The notes beneath the pieces were generated by a model. The model searched no databases. It saw only the letters and a program-made list of their open reading frames with translations, and had not been told where the DNA came from. Shown here one piece after another: positions 50,867 through 62,442 of a stretch of DNA of 64,000 bases. Location: contig NC_079885.1 of assembly GCF_029227915.1 (NCBI RefSeq), positions 4,962,001-5,026,000 of the forward strand, written 5' to 3'. This DNA is from Hydractinia symbiolongicarpus (taxonomy: Eukaryota > Cnidaria > Hydrozoa > Anthoathecata > Hydractiniidae). Each line of letters opens with the position of its first letter. Positions within the stretch are counted from its first letter, which is position 1. The position numbers were made by a program, and so were the translations under genes.

Positions 50867-53800
50867 GTGTAATCGCTGAGTTCCAGCAATCATGTCAAAT
50901 TAAGAAGAATGTTATTTCTTGTAGTCAAACTAGCTCATTTATCACATTTATGAGGTCAAAGTTCAAAATCAGGTCAATTAAGTCCCACAGTCAAACGTTT
51001 TACTGTTAAAAGCGATGAAACCAAGTAATATCCGAATAATATCGCTAAATACATGTTGGTACGAATATGTGACGCAATCGTTGAAACTCAAGCGGATTTA
51101 TACTGCTAGAAAGTCAATTAAATGTAGTTCTTGAAACTTTTCCTATTTATTCAGCTTGTGGTAACGGCCAGGATTGGTCCCACAGTAGAAAAAGAGTTAT
51201 TTATCTTAATATTTAATTGAAGCGCTACCACAGAGCCTAGTGTAATCGCTGAATTTCAGCAATGAAGACAAATTAAAAAGAATGTTATTCCTTGGAGTCC
51301 AATTAACTCATTTATCACATTTATAAGGTCATAGTTCAGAATCAGTTCACTTAACTCTAACAGTCAATCGTTTCACTCATCAAAGCGATACAACTTAGTA
51401 ATATCGCAAAAAAATCACTAAATACATGTTGGTACGAATATGTGACGCAACCGTTGTAACTCAAACGGATTGACACCGTTAGAAAGTAAATGAAATGTAG
51501 TTCTAGAAACTGTCTCTATTTCCTCAGCGCGAAGTAACGGCTACGATTGGTCCCACAGTAAAAAAAGAATTGTTTATCTAAATTATTAATTAAAGTGCTA
51601 CCACAGAGCCTAGTGTAATCGCTGAATGACAGCAATCATGTCAAATTAAGAAGAATGCTATTCCTTGGAGTCCGGTTGGCTCATTCATCACATCTTTAAG
51701 GTCACAGTTCAGAATCAGTTCAATTTAGTCCCATAGTTAATCGTTTCACTGTTAAAAGCGATGCAACCTAGTAATGTCCGGAAAATATCGCTAAATACAT
51801 GTTGGTACAAATATGCCATGCAACCGTTGTAACTCAAACGGAGTGACACCGTTAGAAAGTGAATGAAATGTAGTTTTTGAAATTGTCTCTATTTCTTCAG
51901 GCCGAACTAACGGCTAGGATTAGGGCCACAGTAAAAAATGACTTATTTATCTTAATTTTTAAATAAAGCGCTTCCACAGCGTCCAGTGTAATCGCTGAAT
52001 TCCAGCAATCATGTCAAATTAAAAAGAATGTTATTCCTCGGAGTCCAATTGGCTCATTTATCACATTTATAAGGTCACAGTCCAGAATCAGTTCAATTAA
52101 GTCCCACAGTCTATTGCTTCACTATTAAAAGCGATACAACTTAGTAATATCGGAAAAAGGTCACTAAATACATGTTGGTAGGAATATGCGACGCAACCGT
52201 TGTAACTCAAACGGTTTAACACAGTCAAAAAGTCAATGAAATGAAGTTTTTGAAACTGTTTCTATTTCTTCCGCGCAAACTAATGGCTAGGATTGGTGCC
52301 ACAGTAAAAAATGACTTATTTATCTTAATTTTTAAATGAAGCGCTACCACAGCGCCCAGTGTAATCGCTGAGTTCCAGCAATCATGTCAAATTAAGAAGA
52401 ATGTTATTTCTTGCAGTCAAACTAGCTCATTTATCACATTTATAAGGTCAAAGTCCAAAATCAGTTCAATTAAGTCCCACAGTCAATCGTTTTACTGTTA
52501 AAAGCGATGCAACCAAGTAATATTCGACAAATATGGCTAAATACATGTTGGTACGAATATGCGACGCAACCGTTGTAACTCAAACGGTTTGACACCGTCA
52601 GAAAGTAAATGAAATGTAATTTTTGAAACTGTCTCTATTTCTTCAGCGCGAACTAACAGCTAGGATTGGTCCCACAGTAAAAAATGACTTATTTATATTA
52701 ATTTTTAAATAAAGCGCTACCACAGCGCCCAGTGTAATCGCTGAGTTCCAGCAATCATGTCAAATTAAGAAGAATATTATTTCTTGTTGTCAAACTGGCT
52801 CATTTATCACATTTATAAGGTCAAAGTCCAAAATCAGTTCAATTAAGTCCCACAGTCAAACGTTTCACTGTTAAAAGCGATGCAACCAAGTAATATCCGA
52901 ATAATATCGCTAAATACATGTTGGTAGGAATATGTGACGCAACCGTTGTAACTCAAGCGGATTTATACTTCTAGAAAGTCAATAAAATGTAGTTTTTGAA
53001 ACTGTTCCTATTTATTCAGCGCGAACTAACGGCTAGGATTGGTCCCACAGTAAAAAAAGACTTATTTATCTAAATTATTAAATAAAGTGCTACCACAGAG
53101 CCAAGTGTAAACGCTGAATTCCAGCAATCATGTCAAATTAAGAAGAATGTTATTCCTTGGAGTTCGGTTGGCTAATTTATCACATCTTTAAGGTTACAAT
53201 TCAGAATCAGTTTAATTAAGTCCCACAGTCAATCGTTTCACTGTTAAATGCGATACAATTTGGTAATATAGGAAAAAGGTCACTAAATACATGTTGGTAC
53301 AAATATGCGATGCAACCGTTGTAACTCAAACGGAGCGACACCGTTGGAAAGTGAATGAAATGTAGTTTTTGAAATTGTCTCTATTTCTTCAGGGACAACT
53401 AACGGCTAGGATTTGTGCCACAGTAAAAAATGACTTATTTATCTTAATTTTTAAATAAAGCGCTTCCACAGCGCCCAGGGTAATCGCTGAATTCCAGCAA
53501 TCATGTCAAATTAAGAAGAATGTTATTTCTTGTAGTCAAACTGCCTCATTTATCACATTTATAAGGTCACAGTCCAAAATCAGTTCAATTAACTCCCACA
53601 GTCAATCGTTTTACTGTTAAAAGGGATACAACTTAGTAATATAGGAAAAAGGTCACTAAATACATATTGGTACGAATATGTGACACAACCGTTGTAACTC
53701 AAACGGTTTGACGTCGTTAGAAAGTCAATGAAATGTAGTTTTTGAAACTGTCTCTATTTGTTTAGCGCGAACTAACGGCTACGATTGGTCCCTCAGTAAA

Positions 53801-54559
53801 GAAAGACTTATTTATCTAAATTATTATTTAAAGTGCTACCACAGAGCCTAGTGTAATCGCTGAATGACAGCAATCATGTCGAATTAAGAAGAATGTTATT
53901 CCTTGGAGTCCGGTTGACTCATTTATCACATCTTTAAGGTCACAGTTCAGAATCAGTTCAATTTAGTCCCACAGTCAATCGTTTCACTGTTAAAAGCGAT
54001 GCAACCTAGTAATATCCGAAAAATATCGCTAAATACATGTTGGTACAAATATGCGCTGCAACCGTTGTAACTCAAACGGATTTATATCACTAGAAAGTCA
54101 ATGTAATGTAGTTTTTGAAACTGTTCCTATTTTTTGAGCGCGTGCTAACGGCCAGGATTGGTCCCACATTAAAGAAAGACTTATTTATCTAAATTTGTAA
54201 TAAAAGCGCTACCACAGAATCTAGTGTAATCGCTGAATTCCAGCAATCATGTCAAATTAAAAAGAATGTTATTCCTCGGAGTCCAATTGGCTCATTTATC
54301 ACATTTATCAGGTCACAGTCCAGAATCAGTTCAATTTAGTCCCACAGTCTATTGTTGCACTGTTAAAAGCGATACAACTTAGTAACATCGGAAAAAGGTA
54401 ACTAAATACATGTTGGTACGAATATGCGACGCAACCGTTGTAACTCAAACGGATTGACACCGTTAGAAAGTAAATGAAATGTAGTTCTTGAAACTGTCTC
54501 TATTTCTTTAGCGCAAACTAATGGCTAGGATTGGTCCCACAGTAAAAAATGACTTATTT

Positions 54560-54775
54560 ATCTTAATTTTTAAATAAAGCGCTACCACAGCGCCCAGTGT
54601 AATCGCTGAGTTCCAGCAATCATGTCAAACTAAGAAGAATGTTATTTCTTGTAGTCAAACTAGCTCATTTATCACATTGATAAGGTCAAAGTCCAAAATC
54701 AGTTCAATTAAGTCCCACAGTCAAACGTTTCACAGTAAAAAAAGACTTATTTATCTAAATTATTAATTAAAGTGC
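54560..54775 (+). repeat. Truncated monomer (~207-bp deletion), copy 1
   Basis: At about 54,730-54,733 'caaacgtttcac' runs straight into 'agtaaaaaaagac', skipping the type-diagnostic patch, the core with its inverted repeats and the 'gctaacggc' region, about 207 bp. A short 'cac/cacag' is common to both sides, so slippage or a short-homology deletion is likely. It shows that the core can be absent from a monomer. Confidence 0.85.
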
Positions 54776-57700
54776 TACCACAGAGCCTAGTGTAATCGCT
54801 GAATGACAGCAATCATGTCAAATTAAGTAGAATGTTGTTGCTTGGAGACCGGTTGCCTCATTTATCACATCTTTAAGGTCACAGTTCAGAATCAGTTTAA
54901 TTAAGTCCCACAGTCAATCGTTTCACTGTTAAAAGCGATGCAACCTAGTAATATCCAAAAAAAATCGCTAAATACATGTTGGTACAAATATGCGATGCAA
55001 CCGTTGTAACTCAAACGGATTTATATTACTAGAAAGTCAATTTAATGTAGTTTTTGAAACTGTTCTTATTTATTGAGCGCGTGCTAACGGCCAAGATTGA
55101 TCCCACATTAAAGAAAGACTTATTTATCTAAATTTGTAATAAAAGTGCTACCACAGAATCTAGTGTAATCGCTGAATTCCAGCAATCATGTCAAATTAAA
55201 AAGAATGTTATTCCTCGGAGTCCAATTGGCTCATTTATCACATTTATAAGGTCACAGTCCAGAATCAGTTCAATTAAGTCCCACAGTCTATCGTTTCACT
55301 GTTAAAAGCGATACAACTTAGTAATATCGGAAAAAGGTCATTAAATACATGTTGGTGCGAATATTTGACGCAACCGTTGTAACACAAACGGTTTGACACC
55401 GTTAGAAGGTCAATGAAATGTAGTTTTTAAAACTGTCTCTATTTGTTTAGCGCGAACTAACGGCTACGATTGGTCCCACAGTAAAAAAAGACTTATTTAT
55501 CTAAATTATTAATTATAGTGCTACCACATAGCCTAGTGTAATCGCTGAATGACAGCAATCAGGTCAAATTAAGTAGAATGTTATTCCTTGGAGACTGGTT
55601 GCCTCATTTATCACATCTTTAAGGTCACAGTTCAGAATCAGTTCAATTAAGTCCCACAGTCAATCGTTTCACTGTTAAAAGCGATGCAACCTAGTAATAT
55701 CCGAAAAATATCGCTAAATACATGTTGGTACAAATATGCGATGCAACCGTTGTAACTCAAACGGATTTATATCACTAGAAAGTCAATTTAATGTAGTTTT
55801 TGAAACTGTTCCTATTTATTGAGCGCGTGCTAACGGCCAGGATTGATCCCACATTAAAGAAAGACTTATTTATCTAAATTTGTAATAAAAGCACTACAAC
55901 AGAATCTAGTGTAATCGCTGAATTTTAGCAATCATGTCAAATTAAAAAGAATGTTATTCCTCGGAGTTCAATTGGCTCATTTATCACATTTATAAGGTCA
56001 CAGTCCAGAATCAGTTCAATTAAGTTCCACAGTCTATCGTTTCACTGTTAAAAGCGATACAACTTAGTAATATCGGAAAAAGTTCACTAAATACATGTTG
56101 GTACGAATATGCGACGCAACCGTTGTAACTCAAACGGTTTGACACCGTCCGAAAGTCAATGAAATGTAGTTTTTGAAACTATTTCTATTTCTTTAGCGCA
56201 AACTAACGGCTACGATTGGTCCCACAGTAAAAAAAGACATGTTTATCTAAATTATTAATTATAGTGCTACCACATAGCCTAGTGTAACCGCTGAATGACA
56301 ACAATCAGGACAAATTAAGTAGAATGTTATTCCTTGGAGTCCAATTGGCTCATTTATCACATTTAGAAGGTCACAGTCCAGAATCAGTTCAATTAAGTCC
56401 CACAGTCTATCGTTTCACTGTTAAAAGCGATACAACTTAGTAATATCGGAAAAAGGTCACTAAATACATGTTGGTACGAATATGCGACGCAACCGTTGTA
56501 ACTCAAACGGTTTGACACAGTCAGAAAGTCAATGAAATGTAGTTTTTGAAACTGTTTCTATTTCTTCAGCGCAAACTAATGGCTAGGATTGGTCCCACAG
56601 TAAAAAAAGACTTATTTATCTAAATTATTAATTAAAGTGCTACCACAGAGCCTAGTGTAATCGCTGAGTTCCAGCAATCATGTCAAATTAAGAAGAATGT
56701 TATTTCTTGTAGTCAAACTAGCTCATTTATCACATTTATGAGGTCAAAGTTCAAAATCAGGTCAATTAAGTCCCACAGTCAAACGTTTTACTGTTAAAAG
56801 CGATGAAACCAAGTAATATCCGAATAATATCGCTAAATACATGTTGGTACGAATATGTGACGCAATCGTTGAAACTCAAGCGGATTTATACTGCTAGAAA
56901 GTCAATTAAATGTAGTTCTTGAAACTTTTCCTATTTATTCAGCTTGTGGTAACGGCCAGGATTGGTCCCACAGTAGAAAAAGAGTTATTTATCTTAATAT
57001 TTAATTGAAGCGCTACCACAGAGCCTAGTGTAATCGCTGAATTTCAGCAATGAAGACAAATTAAAAAGAATGTTATTCCTTGGAGTCCAATTAACTCATT
57101 TATCACATTTATAAGGTCATAGTTCAGAATCAGTTCACTTAACTCTAACAGTCAATCGTTTCACTCATCAAAGCGATACAACTTAGTAATATCGCAAAAA
57201 AATCACTAAATACATGTTGGTACGAATATGTGACGCAACCGTTGTAACTCAAACGGATTGACACCGTTAGAAAGTAAATGAAATGTAGTTCTAGAAACTG
57301 TCTCTATTTCCTCAGCGCGAAGTAACGGCTACGATTGGTCCCACAGTAAAAAAAGAATTGTTTATCTAAATTATTAATTAAAGTGCTACCACAGAGCCTA
57401 GTGTAATCGCTGAATGACAGCAATCATGTCAAATTAAGAAGAATGCTATTCCTTGGAGTCCGGTTGGATCATTCATCACATCTTTAAGGTCACAGTTCAG
57501 AATCAGTTCAATTTAGTCCCATAGTTAATCGTTTCACTGTTAAAAGCGATGCAACCTAGTAATGTCCGGAAAATATCGCTAAATACATGTTGGTACAAAT
57601 ATGCCATGCAACCGTTGTAACTCAAACGGAGTGACACCGTTAGAAAGTGAATGAAATGTAGTTTTTGAAATTGTCTCTATTTCTTCAGGCCGAACTAACG

Positions 57701-60347
57701 GCTAGGATTAGGGCCACAGTAAAAAATGACTTATTTATCTTAATTTTTAAATAAAGCGCTTCCACAGCGTCCAGTGTAATCGCTGAATTCCAGCAATCAT
57801 GTCAAATTAAAAAGAATGTTATTCCTCGGAGTCCAATTGGCTCATTTATCACATTTATAAGGTCACAGTCCAGAATCAGTTCAATTAAGTCCCACAGTCT
57901 ATTGCTTCACTATTAAAAGCGATACAACTTAGTAATATCGGAAAAAGGTCACTAAATACATGTTGGTAGGAATATGCGACGCAACCGTTGTAACTCAAAC
58001 GGTTTAACACAGTCAAAAAGTCAATGAAATGAAGTTTTTGAAACTGTTTCTATTTCTTCCGCGCAAACTAATGGCTAGGATTGGTGCCACAGTAAAAAAT
58101 GACTTATTTATCTTAATTTTTAAATGAAGCGCTACCACAGCGCCCAGTGTAATCGCTGAGTTCCAGCAATCATGTCAAATTAAGAAGAATGTTATTTCTT
58201 GCAGTCAAACTAGCTCATTTATCACATTTATAAGGTCAAAGTCCAAAATCAGTTCAATTAAGTCCCACAGTCAATCGTTTTACTGTTAAAAGCGATGCAA
58301 CCAAGTAATATTCGACAAATATGGCTAAATACATGTTGGTACGAATATGCGACGCAACCGTTGTAACTCAAACGGTTTGACACCGTCAGAAAGTAAATGA
58401 AATGTAATTTTTGAAACTGTCTCTATTTCTTCAGCGCGAACTAACAGCTAGGATTGGTCCCACAGTAAAAAATGACTTATTTATATTAATTTTTAAATAA
58501 AGCGCTACCACAGCGCCCAGTGTAATCGCTGAGTTCCAGCAATCATGTCAAATTAAGAAGAATATTATTTCTTGTTGTCAAACTGGCTCATTTATCACAT
58601 TTATAAGGTCAAAGTCCAAAATCAGTTCAATTAAGTCCCACAGTCAAACGTTTCACTGTTAAAAGCGATGCAACCAAGTAATATCCGAATAATATCGCTA
58701 AATACATGTTGGTAGGAATATGTGACGCAACCGTTGTAACTCAAGCGGATTTATACTTCTAGAAAGTCAATAAAATGTAGTTTTTGAAACTGTTCCTATT
58801 TATTCAGCGCGAACTAACGGCTAGGATTGGTCCCACAGTAAAAAAAGACTTATTTATCTAAATTATTAAATAAAGTGCTACCACAGAGCCAAGTGTAAAC
58901 GCTGAATTCCAGCAATCATGTCAAATTAAGAAGAATGTTATTCCTTGGAGTTCGGTTGGCTAATTTATCACATCTTTAAGGTTACAATTCAGAATCAGTT
59001 TAATTAAGTCCCACAGTCAATCGTTTCACTGTTAAATGCGATACAATTTGGTAATATAGGAAAAAGGTCACTAAATACATGTTGGTACAAATATGCGATG
59101 CAACCGTTGTAACTCAAACGGAGCGACACCGTTGGAAAGTGAATGAAATGTAGTTTTTGAAATTGTCTCTATTTCTTCAGGGACAACTAACGGCTAGGAT
59201 TTGTGCCACAGTAAAAAATGACTTATTTATCTTAATTTTTAAATAAAGCGCTTCCACAGCGCCCAGGGTAATCGCTGAATTCCAGCAATCATGTCAAATT
59301 AAGAAGAATGTTATTTCTTGTAGTCAAACTGCCTCATTTATCACATTTATAAGGTCACAGTCCAAAATCAGTTCAATTAACTCCCACAGTCAATCGTTTT
59401 ACTGTTAAAAGGGATACAACTTAGTAATATAGGAAAAAGGTCACTAAATACATATTGGTACGAATATGTGACACAACCGTTGTAACTCAAACGGTTTGAC
59501 GTCGTTAGAAAGTCAATGAAATGTAGTTTTTGAAACTGTCTCTATTTGTTTAGCGCGAACTAACGGCTACGATTGGTCCCTCAGTAAAGAAAGACTTATT
59601 TATCTAAATTATTATTTAAAGTGCTACCACAGAGCCTAGTGTAATCGCTGAATGACAGCAATCATGTCGAATTAAGAAGAATGTTATTCCTTGGAGTCCG
59701 GTTGACTCATTTATCACATCTTTAAGGTCACAGTTCAGAATCAGTTCAATTTAGTCCCACAGTCAATCGTTTCACTGTTAAAAGCGATGCAACCTAGTAA
59801 TATCCGAAAAATATCGCTAAATACATGTTGGTACAAATATGCGCTGCAACCGTTGTAACTCAAACGGATTTATATCACTAGAAAGTCAATGTAATGTAGT
59901 TTTTGAAACTGTTCCTATTTTTTGAGCGCGTGCTAACGGCCAGGATTGGTCCCACATTAAAGAAAGACTTATTTATCTAAATTTGTAATAAAAGCGCTAC
60001 CACAGAATCTAGTGTAATCGCTGAATTCCAGCAATCATGTCAAATTAAAAAGAATGTTATTCCTCGGAGTCCAATTGGCTCATTTATCACATTTATCAGG
60101 TCACAGTCCAGAATCAGTTCAACTTAGTCCCACAGTCTATTGTTGCACTGTTAAAAGCGATACAACTTAGTAACATCGGAAAAAGGTAACTAAATACATG
60201 TTGGTACGAATATGCGACGCAACCGTTGTAACTCAAACGGATTGACACCGTTAGAAAGTAAATGAAATGTAGTTCTTGAAACTGTCTCTATTTCTTTAGC
60301 GCAAACTAATGGCTAGGATTGGTCCCACAGTAAAAAATGACTTATTT

Positions 60348-60563
60348 ATCTTAATTTTTAAATAAAGCGCTACCACAGCGCCCAGTGTAATCGCTGAGTT
60401 CCAGCAATCATGTCAAACTAAGAAGAATGTTATTTCTTGTAGTCAAACTAGCTCATTTATCACATTGATAAGGTCAAAGTCCAAAATCAGTTCAATTAAG
60501 TCCCACAGTCAAACGTTTCACAGTAAAAAAAGACTTATTTATCTAAATTATTAATTAAAGTGC
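60348..60563 (+). repeat. Truncated monomer, copy 2 of the same deletion
   Basis: Identical junction to that at 54,730, exactly 5,788 bp downstream, at about 60,518-60,521. The deletion therefore came before the large tandem duplication and was copied with it. Confidence 0.85.
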
Positions 60564-62442
60564 TACCACAGAGCCTAGTGTAATCGCTGAATGACAGCAA
60601 TCATGTCAAATTAAGTAGAATGTTGTTGCTTGGAGACCGGTTGCCTCATTTATCACATCTTTAAGGTCACAGTTCAGAATCAGTTTAATTAAGTCCCACA
60701 GTCAATCGTTTCACTGTTAAAAGCGATGCAACCTAGTAATATCCAAAAAAAATCGCTAAATACATGTTGGTACAAATATGCGATGCAACCGTTGTAACTC
60801 AAACGGATTTATATTACTAGAAAGTCAATTTAATGTAGTTTTTGAAACTGTTCTTATTTATTGAGCGCGTGCTAACGGCCAAGATTGATCCCACATTAAA
60901 GAAAGACTTATTTATCTAAATTTGTAATAAAAGTGCTACCACAGAATCTAGTGTAATCGCTGAATTCCAGCAATCATGTCAAATTAAAAAGAATGTTATT
61001 CCTCGGAGTCCAATTGGCTCATTTATCACATTTATAAGGTCACAGTCCAGAATCAGTTCAATTAAGTCCCACAGTCTATCGTTTCACTGTTAAAAGCGAT
61101 ACAACTTAGTAATATCGGAAAAAGGTCATTAAATACATGTTGGTGCGAATATTTGACGCAACCGTTGTAACACAAACGGTTTGACACCGTTAGAAGGTCA
61201 ATGAAATGTAGTTTTTAAAACTGTCTCTATTTGTTTAGCGCGAACTAACGGCTACGATTGGTCCCACAGTAAAAAAAGACTTATTTATCTAAATTATTAA
61301 TTATAGTGCTACCACATAGCCTAGTGTAATCGCTGAATGACAGCAATCAGGTCAAATTAAGTAGAATGTTATTCCTTGGAGACTGGTTGCCTCATTTATC
61401 ACATCTTTAAGGTCACAGTTCAGAATCAGTTCAATTAAGTCCCACAGTCAATCGTTTCACTGTTAAAAGCGATGCAACCTAGTAATATCCGAAAAATATC
61501 GCTAAATACATGTTGGTACAAATATGCGATGCAACCGTTGTAACTCAAACGGATTTATATCACTAGAAAGTCAATTTAATGTAGTTTTTGAAACTGTTCC
61601 TATTTATTGAGCGCGTGCTAACGGCCAGGATTGATCCCACATTAAAGAAAGACTTATTTATCTAAATTTGTAATAAAAGCACTACAACAGAATCTAGTGT
61701 AATCGCTGAATTTTAGCAATCATGTCAAATTAAAAAGAATGTTATTCCTCGGAGTTCAATTGGCTCATTTATCACATTTATAAGGTCACAGTCCAGAATC
61801 AGTTCAATTAAGTTCCACAGTCTATCGTTTCACTGTTAAAAGCGATACAACTTAGTAATATCGGAAAAAGTTCACTAAATACATGTTGGTACGAATATGC
61901 GACGCAACCGTTGTAACTCAAACGGTTTGACACCGTCCGAAAGTCAATGAAATGTAGTTTTTGAAACTATTTCTATTTCTTTAGCGCAAACTAACGGCTA
62001 CGATTGGTCCCACAGTAAAAAAAGACATGTTTATCTAAATTATTAATTATAGTGCTACCACATAGCCTAGTGTAACCGCTGAATGACAACAATCAGGACA
62101 AATTAAGTAGAATGTTATTCCTTGGAGTCCAATTGGCTCATTTATCACATTTAGAAGGTCACAGTCCAGAATCAGTTCAATTAAGTCCCACAGTCTATCG
62201 TTTCACTGTTAAAAGCGATACAACTTAGTAATATCGGAAAAAGGTCACTAAATACATGTTGGTACGAATATGCGACGCAACCGTTGTAACTCAAACGGTT
62301 TGACACAGTCAGAAAGTCAATGAAATGTAGTTTTTGAAACTGTTTCTATTTCTTCAGCGCAAACTAATGGCTAGGATTGGTCCCACAGTAAAAAAAGACT
62401 TATTTATCTAAATTATTAATTAAAGTGCTACCACAGAGCCTA

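Larger units (their letters stand above)
50867..62442 (+). repeat. 5,788-bp tandem duplication, nearly identical copies
   Basis: Copy 1 is about 50,867-56,654 and copy 2 about 56,655-62,442. Landmarks keep a constant offset of 5,788 bp: 'ttctagaaactg' (51,501 and 57,289), the truncated-monomer junction (54,731 and 60,519) and 'gagactggttgcctc' (55,591 and 61,379). In a non-exhaustive reading I noticed only two differences: 'ggctcattcatc' against 'ggatcattcatc' near 51,676/57,464, and 'caatttagtcc' against 'caacttagtcc' near 54,332/60,120. The junction lies within 'agtgtaatcgctga', shared by the left end, the middle joint and the right end, as expected of unequal crossing-over between monomers. 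The unit holds about 15.5 monomers, the half coming from one truncated monomer. Confidence 0.93.

Noticed and set aside
50867-62442. Segmental duplication carrying a gene
   Set aside because: Both copies are satellite only; no unique sequence lies within the duplicated unit.
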